A DNA stretch of 64,000 nucleotides from Ulva prolifera. Taxonomy: Eukaryota > Chlorophyta > Ulvophyceae > Ulvales > Ulvaceae. The DNA is taken from NCBI GenBank assembly GCA_023078555.1, contig CM041196.1, forward strand, positions 12,294,985 to 12,358,984, in the 5' to 3' direction. The notes beneath the pieces were generated by a model. That model worked only from the letters and a program-made list of their open reading frames with translations. It was not told the origin of the DNA and did no database searches. Within the stretch, counting starts at the first letter, position 1. Every line of letters begins with the position of its first letter. Shown piece after piece: positions 1-11,160 of this stretch. Made by a program: the position numbers and the translations under genes.

Positions 1-1087
1 CCTCGCAGCATGTTGTATACCAGCGTCGTTCCCAATGTTTGTTGCTCGCACGGTCAGGAGTACGGCCCAAGAGTCGTCCAGGTAGCCACCACACAGGCGC
101 AAACTGCCGGAATTTTCCATGTCAGCATACGTAGGCTAGTTGAGAGCATGCGGCAGCAATACGAGCTCCTGGGTCGACATCCACAACTGACACATGCCAA
201 ACACGTTGCTTGTTGTATTCAAGCAGCGCATTCACCTCTGCGAGCTCTAAAACTAACTATCACGGCCATTCATATGGTCTGGTGTTGCTCATATCTGACA
301 TTTATGTGGAGTTGAAAGACGTAGAGACCTGCGTACCTCCTCAGCGTGGCCCAAGATGCTGACCAGGTGTGATTTGGAACCAGGCTCGGTGCACTATCAA
401 GCAGAGCTATTTCTGTATATTTTTCATGCAAATATCGCTCAGCTGCTCGTCGAAACCACAGATGGCTTGCGACTTGTTCTCATACTGACGCGCGGTGCCC
501 GAGGATCACAGGACGAGACGTCCAAGGCACCAACAACGTTGGTTGTGACATCAAGGCAGTCAGAATGCCAACTATTCCGCGGCCTCTGTTCAATGCTGTG
601 GTCGAGTCCCCCTTTGTCCAACGTGGCTGTGGGTCTCTCGCGACGGTGTGGATACTGCAGGCGACCACAGAGCTTGCTGCGTCCCATTGCAGACATTGAC
701 GTTCGACTGCAGTAGCAGTCCAGGTTGCAGTGTCCTTTTGTTTCAGAATATGCGCAGTGACAAGTTGCTGTTCAAACGATCCTGCTCACGATCCAGCCCA
801 CTTACTGCCCACTTCGTCCCGCCATCGTCACGTTCCAGGATACATTTGTCCGTTCCAGTAGTTCTAGTGTTTAACTGAGTCGCGAAGGCTTGCATCATGC
901 AGGCCTGCAGCCGTCGAAGACCACCGTCGCAGCGCCCTCCACGTCTGCCCTCCACAACGTCGAGTCTACACCATCATTGGCTCAAGCCCTGAAATTATTT
1001 TCTCAGGATGCGCTGGCTTCTGTCATGGCGGCTAGCGAAGGCAGCATCCGAGGTGCAGTAGCTGCGCAGAGCCTCACAGCCTCACCT
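1..1087. repeat. Segmental repeat shared with 57,740-58,814 and 24,905-25,975
   Basis: This stretch is nearly identical to 57,740-58,814, with one 13-bp deletion there, and is a more diverged relative of 24,905-25,975. I see no convincing gene in it: the short open frames drift between copies. Homology to the other copies stops abruptly at about 1,087, after the shared text 'cctcacctg', where a beta-helix exon begins in mid-domain. That marks a recombination or deletion junction. Confidence 0.8.
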
Positions 1088-1088
1088 G

Positions 1089-1742
1089 GTGCGCCTCCAC
1101 GGCGGCCGCCTGCACGCCCTGCCACCGCAGGTCGCTAAAGAGCGGGTCCTCTGTAGAGCAGTGGAGGAGGGCACCACCGTGCACGCCACTGGCACCACAT
1201 TCGACGGCGACATTGGCACATTTCGCGGCGCAGCCTTTACTGGCGAGCACGTACATGTCAGGCGGGGCAGTGAAATTGAACATGGCATTTTTGTCGAAGG
1301 CAAGGGCAGCCGCGCCACTCTGAGTAGATGTGATGTCGCCTGGGCATCAGGCGCCTCCCCTGCACGGAGCTGGGGTGTGGTTGCACAGCAGGCGGGTGTG
1401 GTCGACATGACCAACTGCACTGTGGTAGCTGGTGATCGCGGCGTGGAGGTGTCAGGACATGCTTGCCTGCGCGACTGCCGGATCCGGGCGGAAAAGGACG
1501 GGCTGTGGGTTGCGGGGGCGAATGCGACGGTCGAAGCGGTGGGGTGCACCTTCCGCGGCGGATTATTGGACGTAGCCATAGCCACCGACATAACCGCAGG
1601 CAATGTTTCACTGCAAAACTGTGATGTTGCGTCAAGGCGGGAGTTTGAACGCCCTAGAGCAGGTGCACAGACTGGATCAATAGAGCGCACTGGAGCTGCG
1701 AAAGGAGGGTTAAAGAAGCTGGCTCGCTGGGTGCGGTGGTAG
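1089..1742 (+). pseudogene. Truncated C-terminal beta-helix exon of a fourth family copy (gene 0)
   Basis: About 217 codons match the last exons of gene 1 (21,130-21,791) and gene 2 (51,599-52,347). They start inside the beta-helix at the VxLHGGRLHALPPQ block and run to the stop. Landmarks in order are HGGRLHALPP, GTTVHATGT, GAAFTGEHVHVR, VVDMTNCTVV, LRDCRI and GLWVAGANATV, then a basic C-terminus ending KKLARWVRW. The acceptor, the first third of the exon and all upstream exons are missing; unrelated repeat DNA lies directly upstream. The rest of the frame is undamaged, so the truncation is probably recent, or this piece is now transcribed from elsewhere. Alternatively it could be the last exon of a rearranged gene starting outside the window. 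Confidence 0.75.
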
Positions 1743-2575
1743 GCCTAGATTGTCTTCACATACGCATGCGGTTGCATGAGCTGCGATGTGTGCTCTGACT
1801 CCGTATCATGTGTGTGCACGCCCGAGGTTGCGAGCGGCTTGAGGGTCTGGGCTCGCCCATCACCTGCGACTCAGCCACTGTGTGAGCATATGTATGTGCA
1901 GCGGGTATGGGGGTCTGGCATGAGTATCGGTCGTCACAACTGCGGTCGGAGCGGGTCACCGCACAATGCCACGGGCACTTTGGACCATGAACCGGGGTCT
2001 CAAGTCTAGGTGGACCAGGTCCAGCATGCTGTTATATATCGCATGACTTCTGCTTTGGTGCTGCACGTTACGAGTACTACTAGTAGAAGTTTATAATCGC
2101 CTTCCTCGGTGGCGTATTTGCCATTTCAAAGTCTTACATCTGGCTTTTGAAACATGCCGCCACCGTGTTGGGTAGTCCATATAGCTTGGCGTCGCATGGA
2201 GCCGGGACCCGGCTGCCGGGTATCTCGGAGGTATTGACAGCTCCGTTCCAGAAGGAGGAGAGTGCAACCACCATTCACCCCCCTTACTAGTAGCCATCAT
2301 CCTCAGCTGGAGCCGCTACGTGATGGCGCCAGTGAACAGATTGCAGCCAACGCGAAAGCCCAGGTTGAACCTTTAAGGTTCCCCCTGGCCTCGGGGCGCA
2401 CAGCCTCGCGCAACATGGCCCACAGTGAGACAGCAAGGGCCTGTGTCTCAGCCAGCAAAATATATCAAATGCAATTGTTCGTGTCTGGCCGTAGAAAGAG
2501 TCCTTGCCTCCATTTGTTCTCTTGAGGTCGGTGCATAGGAATCGGGTGCAACTGGTAGGCGTGTCTTGTACAGTG
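1743..2575 (+). repeat. 3' flank (probable 3' UTR and beyond) shared by the gene copies
   Basis: Sequence after the stop codon is conserved with 21,792-22,695 and 52,348-52,912. Homology with the gene 1 flank ends at the shared 'cgtgtcttgtacag'. No coding signal is seen. It probably holds the 3' UTR; no poly(A) site was identified with confidence. Confidence 0.6.
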
Positions 2576-2981
2576 CAGGCCGGTAACTGTTGTGCTACAG
2601 ATTGGTCTGCGTCGAGTGAGAGCTGCTGTGTATCTGTGTTACAAGGACAAAGCTAGAGAATTGCCATGTGGCCTATGGCTTTCGCAGGACGTCTCTTTAT
2701 GCAGGCACTCGCCTGTGCATGGTGTGGGTGAATGGCACGCTGTACGGCATGCGAGCGAGTCACACGCGAGTGTTGGGGCACAGAGTACCTGCAGCGGAAT
2801 AGCATGGACGCCTGTGACCACGTCATGATCGTACCCCTGGGACGCTGCCTGAGGGAACCTGCCTGGTTGCAGCGCTGAACAAATCCACTGTGACACTGTG
2901 CGCATGGACGGTGTTGATCTGAGGCGGTACGCAGGTATGTGTCGTGTGCTAGTGCTTGCATACGTGTGTGATGCCCTCATA
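2576..2981. other. Gap between convergent genes, nothing recognised
   Basis: No gene is supported. A short 'gttacaaggacaaag' at about 2,639 resembles the reverse complement of the 3' terminus of the LINE family at 11,161 and 36,240, but it is too short to call an insertion. Confidence 0.4.
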
Positions 2982-3690
2982 TCATGTATAGGTAGTCAAA
3001 TGAGTCATGTGGCTACCTGCCTGCTTGATTGACTCGATTATGTGGATGTCAGCAATCACTGTATGGCCATGTATGTATATTGTACGCGATAAAACACCAA
3101 ACGTGCGTGTAATGCCCACTTTGCAGCGGTCAAACGAAGTAGTCGCTGCCGCCGCGGCCGCTACGAAGGCGCCATGGCTGCTAAGCCGACACTCCGCCGC
3201 TTGGACCCGACCCTTCACCCACAGAGCATCAACGTCCGCACTAACCACCGTGTCGCGCATGCATGCCTGTGCCCCGGTATCTACCTGGACCCCTCTCACC
3301 ACCCGCGTCACCGTGCAGTCAGACAAGCTCACCGCCGCATCCTCTTGTGAACAGTCACCGCACGTCACGTCCCTGAGTGTACACCGGCAGTGCTGGCCTT
3401 CGCACACGAGGGCTGGCCTTCTCACAGCCCTGGATGGGCTGGGGCTGCCATGGCAATCTGCGAGGGCAGTGCTGCTGCCCTTGCGCCGGGGCCGCCCATA
3501 GAGCCACGATTCCTCTGCCATTGAACAGCTCACGCTTGGAGTTGGCGATTTCCATGCGGCAGTTCAGGCGCAGCTTTGCGCCGTGGTTGTTGAAGTTGTG
3601 GGCCATGTGGAGCGGGCAGGACTCTAGGCGCTCGAACAGGATATTCACGGTGTGAATGCCAGCGGCGTCCTGCACAGGCTGAGCGCCTCA
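2982..3690 (-). pseudogene. Minus-strand beta-helix gene relic (M1)
   Basis: Two adjacent minus-strand blocks match the beta-helix cassette of genes 1 and 2. The upstream block (about 3,500-3,675) reads DAAGIHTVNILFERL, the counterpart of DVSGIHTVEDLLSRL. The downstream block (2,982-3,440) has CEGQHCRCTLRDV, VSLSDCTV, GVQVDTGAQACMRD and DALWVKG, typical turns of the same repeat. The junction between the blocks has a poor acceptor in the wrong phase, and the middle of the beta-helix is missing. No kinase exon lies upstream. I read it as a decayed, diverged family member convergent with gene 0, though a short expressed beta-helix protein is possible. Confidence 0.55.
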
Positions 3691-3699
3691 CATGCGGCT

Positions 3700-4437
3700 G
3701 CTTTCTGTGCGCAATGTGTGTGTTCGCTGGTAGAGTCCACACCATGATCAAATGCATCATAGACATAAAACATTTTTAGGGTGGAATGCAATTGGCCTCC
3801 CACACCAGAATCAGCTCCTAGCACAGCTCACCAGACAAAGCCACACCTGCTATGGCAGACACCGCGAGCTTGCATGTATGTACAGGTGCCTGAACAAGAC
3901 CGCGTGCATGCATGATACACAAGGCAGGTCATTGTGCACATGCATGTTGTACATGGGATTGCCTTATCTCGTTATCTTATCCCGTGTCGGTTTTCTGGGC
4001 TCTGGACGTCTCTTCCAGTCCAGTCTCGGGCGGTCTCGCTCTAGAGGATTGAATATTAGGGAACTTGCGAGCTGGTTCGGTGTTGGTTGCTTGACTCACG
4101 CAGGCGTCTGATGAGGCCCTTTGGCAAGGCCGAAACATGTTATGCCGGTCCGTGATGTTCATGTAATACAGCATCAACCAGTGAACTTTCTACCTCAGTT
4201 AGTACATGGGATTTTCACACCTCCATGATCAACTCCTCTTCACCGGCCAAGTCGGCACTATGCTATCCACCACACTCCTGGCAGGGCGCTCGAGTCTGCA
4301 TGCATGGCCTTCGACACCAGCGCCGGATGGGCTGGAGGTCTCACTAGCCGATGCTGTCCAGGGCACAGCTGACGGCATGTCGGATCTCACATCCTGACGG
4401 CGATCCTCGCTGCTCCGCTCATGAAGAGCGCCTCCAG
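3700..4437. other. Intergenic stretch, no gene recognised
   Basis: No coding region is supported. It contains the hammerhead-like motif at 4,104-4,165, listed separately. The stretch does not recur in the other array units as far as I can see. Confidence 0.5.
4104..4165 (+). ncRNA. Hammerhead ribozyme-like motif
   Basis: The two conserved catalytic boxes occur in correct order and spacing: CTGATGAG at 4,108-4,115 and CGAAAC at 4,131-4,136. They are separated by a GGCC...GGCC stem II with a short loop, extendable by a TT/AA pair next to a bulged C. After the second box a CAT...ATG mini-stem could serve as a short stem III, followed by GGTC. A convincing stem I is not visible; only a weak tcacg/cgtga pairing with an internal bulge is possible. 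It may be a decayed ribozyme from a retroelement or a chance match. Confidence 0.3.
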
Positions 4438-4602
4438 CGTTGCCCGGAGCCTCTTAATATATGACCGCAAGTCTTCAGCTGCTGTGCCAGGGCTGTTGGC
4501 GTTCCACGAAGCGAGCAGAGACGGCCCTACAGCAGGGCCGGGCGCTGGGTCATCCGCGTGTGGATGCACAGGCTTGCACATGCATGTTGTGCATTCCTGC
4601 AC
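4438..4602. repeat. Short segment shared with 55,840-55,980
   Basis: The text from 'cgcaagtcttcagctgct' through 'gcagagacggcc' and on to 'tgcacatgcatg' recurs at about 55,850-55,975. It marks the equivalent place in array units A and C, upstream of different neighbours. Confidence 0.6.
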
Positions 4603-4637
4603 GTTTTCTTATGCCGTGTTGAAGGACAGCGTGTGGC

Positions 4638-6545
4638 CTAGATTCGACGGAGTTCCGCATAGAAGCGAGAAGGCCGAGGTGGGGGGGCCTCCTTGCCTAA
4701 AACATAAACGAGTCGCAGGCTGAAGCCATACCTCCAAGCACTTGCTGACCCACCTTCATGGAGAGACAGAGATGAGGCCCATCCGCAGCTGCTGGTCCCA
4801 GCCATCTGCGCCGCATGCGCCGGGCAGCGCGCCGCCGCAGTGACCGTGCTCCTCAGGCTGCCCGCCAGGCTGATCATGCTCCACACCGGCAGCGCCGCGA
4901 GCTGCCGGCTCACCTGCCGCGGCAGCGAGTTCGGCGCGACCAGCCACAAGACCGGCCGCTCCTGCCTGATATTCTGCAGCACACTCGAGAGCATGTCCGG
5001 CGGTGGAAATGCGTAGCAGACGGGTTTGCAGGGCGGCAAACGAACCCCTGTAGCCACTGACACAGCACCCTTTAGCCACTGTGTCCAGCTGTGTGCCATC
5101 CAGGCGCATCCCCCGTCCCACACCGCAGTGTAGTACAACGGCGCATGGCTGGTGCCGGCGCTCGCGAACAAGTCGATGTCAGGTGGCCACAGCACCTCAG
5201 GAACGCACCACTCGCGCTGCGCCTGCTGCGTTGTGCACACCAGCGGCGCCACCCCTGCTGCCGCATGCATGGCGTACCTCTCCGGCCGCACCGAAAGCAC
5301 ATGCATGCAGGACCGCCGGTGTCCGCCATCTGCCTGAGACCAGCACATGCATGCAGGACCGCAGCCAGTCAGCAACGTCGCCGCCACCAAACGGCGCCTG
5401 GCGGAGGGCCTCCGTCCGAACCAGCGCGGCGCGGGCCCCCTCCTCTACCGCTACCCCCTGCGCCCCCCAATCACTGCCATCCCAAGGCCGTGTCAGCTTG
5501 TCCGCCGCAGGCATCAGCCCCGCCTTCCGCGGCATCCACTCACACACCACGTTCACCCCGCTCCCCTGCACCTCTAGCCACACCTCCTTCACTTCCGCCA
5601 CAGCCGCCTCCAGTCCAAGCTGCTGCCCCGCACGTTCCACCTGTGGGGCGGCGGCTGCGCCGGCTGCCTGCTGCATCTCGCGCGCATGCCGCGCCGCAGC
5701 CCGCACGATCACCGCAGCCGCACGCGCCTTGTCAGCGGCACTCTGTGCCGCCGCCGACGATGACGCCACCGCCTCGAGCAACTCCGCGGTGTCTGCGGCC
5801 GCCGATGCCACGCCGGTAAGCGCCACGGCCGCCGCTCCGAGGGTCCGGGTGAGCTCCGCATGCATTGCCGGAGACACCGTGACTGGGCCCTGAGGCGGGG
5901 TGGTCTCACTCTTGCTCCCCAACACGGGCTGATCGTCGGCATGTGCCAGAACCCGCGTCGATGCCACCCACGCGTCTGCGGCTGCCGCCTCGATGTGCTG
6001 CGCCTCCCCCCGGCTCGTCTTGAGCCGCTCCACGAGCGCCGCTGTGGCCTCCGCGGCAGCGCGGTGGTGTGCACACGCCTCCTCTCCCCACTCAATCATC
6101 TGCTTCGCATGGCCGCGCACATTGGTCTCCAAACCATGCAGCCGGTTGCGGTGTCTCCGCAGCGCAGCGGCGTCCACATGAACCAACCGACCCGCGGCAT
6201 CGGGGGCACCACCTGCAGCCACATCGTCAAGCGGCGGCAATACCCCCGTCCCCAGGTGGAGCAGCGCGCCAGGGGCCTGCCTGACCGCGTTGACTTGCCG
6301 CACAGCCTCCGCGTTGTCGTTATGGACGACCAGCGTCGTCCCTCGCAGCTCCTCCGCAGCATGCGTCCGCAGAAATTCCCGCACGGCACGCGCTATGCCC
6401 GACAGCTCCAGACAGCGGGCGGAGGCCGTGCGGGGCTCATCCGTGAGTGGCCGGGCGGCGACGGCGCCGTGAAACGCGGTGCCGGAGTCGACGAACAGAT
6501 GCAGTGCCACAGGGGCCGCGGCTGTGGAGGAGCCTGCATCGGTGG
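4638..6545 (-). mobile_element. Retroelement fossil, DIRS-like, RNase H region of pol
   Basis: A minus-strand open region of about 430 codons begins with LHLFVDSGTAFHG (RNase H-like first strand), has VVHNDNAEAVRQVN in the middle and ends with a VxVVCEWMPRKAG...ADKLTRPW block. These correspond to the RNase H core of DIRS and related retrotransposons. The core is split by an Ala-rich, probably helical stretch of roughly 200 residues, which is unusual. Towards lower coordinates an adjoining block with PDIDLFAS and CYAFPPPDML matches the conserved region that follows RNase H in DIRS-like pol proteins. Reverse transcriptase and recombinase parts are not seen, so this is a broken fragment. Pieces of the same module recur at 26,663-27,010 and 59,609-59,940, so it predates the array duplication. 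Confidence 0.6.
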
Positions 6546-8757
6546 ATCAGGCACTTGTGCCCCGTGAGAGGTCACGGCGGGATATGCAGTGTTCGGAAGC
6601 AGACAGTGGCACTGAGCAGGAGGATGCATGGATGTGTGCGACGCAGTCTGACTCAGGGCAGATCGTATTCACTAAGCATGCATGCAGCAGTGCACCGTCA
6701 ATGTCCGTGAGCCCGTGTTTTGTTCCAGTGACAGAGAGTCCACAGTGGCAACTGAGGTGGGCGTGCCCAAGAGGTGGATGCCACCGCGGCATGGTATGCT
6801 TCCAGGAGGAACAGATTGATGGCATTGTGTGGAGCGTTGGGACGTGACCGTCATTGGCGATGCCTGCAGCCTGGTTGGCCTGCCGAGGCATGAAGTAGAC
6901 TGCCCATCTGGAGCATTCTTGATGATGCTGGCAACAGGTTGGACCTCTGCATGTGCCACAATGAGGCGACGTGAAGGCAGAGGTAGCCAGGAAGCTGGCT
7001 GACCAGGCGCTGAGTGTGACTGTGCTTTGTAGCCGTTGCGGTCGCCATTGGGACTCGCCAATGGACTGCCCAATGGACTGGCCTTGGGGAAACTGAATAC
7101 ACCTGCAAGGTTTTTGGAAGCAAGTGACTGTCTGAGGCAGGATGCCATATGTTGGTACATCTATCAGCACCTGGAGTCCTGTGACCGAAAATGATTGACG
7201 AACAAGCGTGTTTAAAGATTATCATTCCTAAATTACAGGTAAGCAAACTCATGGCTGCATGTTTAACCGTTTCGTCCCCACATGTTGCACGGCGATTTGC
7301 TCAAGTGTGTAGCAGAATGGCCCACTACCCACACAGGTGGCGACCTTGAAGGCAGACCTATTAGTCTACACTTCCCACAGCGGCGTTCAGAGGCTAATTG
7401 CGAGCATATGGCTGCAACACGAATACCTCGGTCAAAATGCGGAGGTGTCACAGCACACACGCGCTACCTGCTGTGTTGATGCAGCGCAAATACCAGATAT
7501 CTGTGTGCACTCTGCCACTGTATCCGTTTGACGCGAGAATTGTTGCTGATATCTGACGATTCCGTAGGGCAGAGTGACCTGCGTACCTCCTCACCGTAGA
7601 CGACGATGCTGAGCAGGTGTGATGAAGAAACTAGATTGGATGGGATGTCTATCGCATGTGCTTCAATACTCAATGTGAGAAATGCCGAGCCGCTCGGCGA
7701 ATTCAGAGATGGCTTGCGACTGGCGCGCCATTGGCGCACAGCGCCCAAGGTTCACAAAACGAGACGTCCAAGGCAACAATAACTCCGAGTTGCCCTGAAG
7801 GCAGGCTGAATGCAAACTTGCTACGCGACATCTCTTCGGTGCTTTGATCGAGTACCCCGTTTCCGAGTGTGGCTGGGGGGCTCGCGCAAGGGTGTGGACA
7901 CTGCGTGCGATCACAGATGTTGCTGCGTCCCACTGGGGCCAATGACCCTCGAAGCCAGGCGCAGTCGAGGGTGCAGTGTATCTTTGGTTCAAAAGATGTG
8001 CAGCGACAAGCTCACCTTACCTGTCAAACGACGTTGCCCTCGGCTGGCGCCGTATCAAAGGTGCACCTCTTCGCACGTGCAGCCTATCTCGTCCCGCTGA
8101 AATCATCGTTCAGGCTTTCGAATTGCAGCGTGGTTGTTGTCGTCGGTTTTCGAGTCGTCGAAACGTACAACGCAGTTCAGCCGACCGAGACAGCATGATC
8201 GGTAGCGGTATTGACGCAGCTACAGGTGGCCTGAACGCGTGCGGAAAATTCTCACCGGATGCATCCGGTGACATATGTGCATGGTGCAAATGTTTGCGAT
8301 TAGTCTGCCAGACCACGCCGGATGTCAGGACAGACCAGGCTGTGAGCCTGCTTCGTCCGATGTGTCGGTTGCAGCCATTTCCAAAGATCGTCAAGTATCT
8401 CGACCGAAGTACCGCCAGGCTGTGACATTGCACTTCTGCTTGAGATCAGACGTGTCCTTGCCTGTCCAACCCCATCGGACTGGTGCTCCTCGTTGATACA
8501 TGATCTGCATGCTCACAACAGAACAGCATTGCCCGAGACGATCTTCATTCTCGCATCAATATGCACTACGGTGTGCAAGCCAACCCCGTGTAAGTGCGTC
8601 GTTTGAGCACGAAGGTCAAGTGAACCCCATCTGCTATTTTGGCGTCTGCACGTGTCGGGGATGGGTGGGTAGTGCGGACAGGCGTTCTGAATGCACAGAT
8701 CGCTGATGGCTGAGCTGCCTCGATCTCTACAGTCGTGTACCAGCTGCTGCGACATCT
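6546..8757. repeat. 2.2-kb intergenic repeat, copy 1
   Basis: This segment is paralogous along its length to 8,758-10,990 (direct tandem copy), to 26,980-29,200, and partly to 59,920-60,520. Shared landmarks are 'gcatcggtggatcaggcac' near the left end, 'ctgcttgagatcagac' at about 8,431 and 'tcttcattctcgcatcaat' at about 8,542. Open frames are short and not conserved between copies, so I call no gene. A part near 55,535-55,770 matches its right end. Confidence 0.75.
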
Positions 8758-10990
8758 GTGTCTCCATTTCTGGTCGAGTCGACGAACAAATGCACTGCCG
8801 CAGCGGCCTGGGACGCGGAGGAGCCTGCATCGGTGGATCAGGCACTTGTGCTCTGTGACAGGTCACGGCAGGAACTGCGGCATTCTGGGAGCAGACATTG
8901 GCACTGGGTAGCAGGATGCATGGATATTTGCAGACGAATTCTGATTCAGGGCAGATCGGATTCGCCGAGCATGCATGCAGCAGTGCACCGTCGATGTCAG
9001 TGAGCCCGTGTTTCAGTTACAGAGATTCCACAGAGGCGACTGAGGCAGGCGTGCCCGAAAGGTGGATGCCATCTCAGCAGCGGATGCTTCCATGGGGATA
9101 AATTGACAACATCGTCGGGAGCGTTGGGACGTACATGACCGTCTTTGGCGATGTCTGCTTCCTGGTTGGACTGCCGAGTCTGCATTTGCCACGGTGAGGC
9201 GCTGTGACGGCTCAGATAGCCAGGAAGGTTGCTTACCAGGTTCCGAGTGTGCTTTGCGGCCGCTGCCGTCGCCATTGGGCCTGGCCTGGGGGAAACTGAA
9301 TACAAACGGAGGCAGTTGGGATTTTCCGGATGTGTTGAGTCAGGCTGTCATGTTGGTAAATCTGTCAGGACCTGGAGGCTTGTGCAGTTCACTGCCTCGG
9401 TTTGTGAACACAAACTGACTAACGAGAGTGCATGTTTGAAAACTATTCCTACATGCTAGACAAGCGTACTCATGGCAGCTGCATGTGTTGCCACCTTCGC
9501 CCCCGCAGTGATACACTCATGTGATCAGCAGCATGGCGCACCATCCATACCGGTGGCGACCTTGAAGTCGACCAAGAAACACTACATTTTCCACATCGGC
9601 GTTCAGAGGCTAGTCGTGAACATGGCAGCAATTCCAATACCTCGGTCAATACTCAGAGCTGCCACAGCACACACGCTTTGACTGCTGTGTTAGAGCAGTG
9701 CATCAACTGACAGAAACTTCAAAAGTTACTGTCGTAGCCTCCTTATGCGGGGGTTCTGGCTAATATCTCATATCTCTGCGGGGCTGAGTGACCTGCGTAC
9801 CTGGTCATTGTGGAACAAGATGCTGATTAGGTGTGGTCCGGAATCAGGCTCGGTGCGTTAAAGATCACAGCTACTTATTCAAATTAAAGACACATGTAAT
9901 CATGTATACATACATACACAAGTATTGCCGAGTCACTCGGCGTATTCAGGAATGGCTTGCGACTTGCGCCCATGTGTCGCACAGTGCCCATGGATCAAGA
10001 GAGGAGAAGGAGACGTCCAAGGCAAAAGCAACTGTGACATCGCTTCATGGCAGGCAGAATCCATGCTTAGTACGCGACGTGCCTTCAGCGCTGTGATCGA
10101 GTCCCCCGTTTCCGAGTGTGGCTATGGGGCTCGCGCGAGGGTGTGTGCGATCAAATATCTGCGTACGATTAAAGATGTAGCTACGTCCCATGGGGGGCAC
10201 TGACACTCGATGCAGTGTATCTTTGATAAAGACGTTTTGCAGTCACACGCTCGCGTTACCTTTCAAACCAGCTTGCCCTCGGCTGGCGCCGCATCAAAGA
10301 TCATCTTTGAAAGATGCACACCTTCGCACATGCAGCTCACCTGGTCCCGCCGACGTCGCGTTTAAGCGCTATTCTGTCTTCGTCTGGTTGTTGTCGTCGG
10401 TATTCGAATTGTCGAAGCGTACATCGCAGTTTAGCCGTCGAACTTCACCGTCGCAGCATGCTCGGTCGCGGTACTGACGCAGCTACAGGTTTCCTGAACG
10501 TATGGTGTCAAAACTATCACTGCGTGTGGACGGTGCGACTGTCTGCGATCAGTCTGTCAGGCCACGCCGGACGTCAGGTGACCTGACGACAGACCGGCAT
10601 GTGCGCTAGCCTGCTTCGTCCGATGTTTCGGTTGCAACCACTCCCAAAGACCGTCAAGTATCTGGAAGTACCGCAAGGCTGTGACGCTGCACTTCTGCTT
10701 GAGATCAGACGTGTCCTTGCCTGTTCAATCCTATCGGACTGGTGCTCCTCGTTGATACATGATCTGCATGCTCACAACAGAACACCATTGCCTGAGACGA
10801 TCTTCATTCTCGCATCAATATGCATTATCGTGTACAAGCCAGTCCCGTGTGAGTGCGCCGTTTGAGTACGAATGTCAAGTGAACTCCATGCGTCCATCTC
10901 TTCCATTGGCATCTGCACGTGTCGGGGATGACTTCTGAGATTCTGTCCAGTCCTGTGGCGCTATCTCCTAGATACCTACTCTTGTGCTGT
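8758..10990. repeat. 2.2-kb intergenic repeat, copy 2
   Basis: Direct tandem neighbour of the repeat at 6,546-8,757, and closest in many places to 26,980-29,200 of unit B. The left end begins in a scrap of the RNase H module (the equivalent of LHLFVDS at about 8,775-8,800, minus strand). No conserved reading frame is seen. Confidence 0.75.
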
Positions 10991-11141
10991 CCCTTGTGCC
11001 ACCCAACGCCTCAGGCATGGTCATGGTTTTGTCAGAAGGCTTACAGTCCTTACGCTGCATCTAGCTCATCAATTTGATTACAGAGCTGTCGCAGATGTGT
11101 CAGATCCTCCTTGTTATGGGTCCTGCTGGTGCACTTGTCTC
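10991..11141. other. Short spacer before the LINE target site
   Basis: It aligns with 29,200-29,361 in unit B, which continues without the LINE. That supports LINE insertion at 11,142-11,160. No gene is seen. Confidence 0.5.
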
Positions 11142-11160
11142 TGTGAAATTGGTGGTGTGT

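Noticed and set aside
5081-6567. Long + strand frames (270 and 235 aa) over 5.1-6.6 kb
   Set aside because: GC-rich antisense shadows of the minus-strand retroelement region; no recognisable domain.
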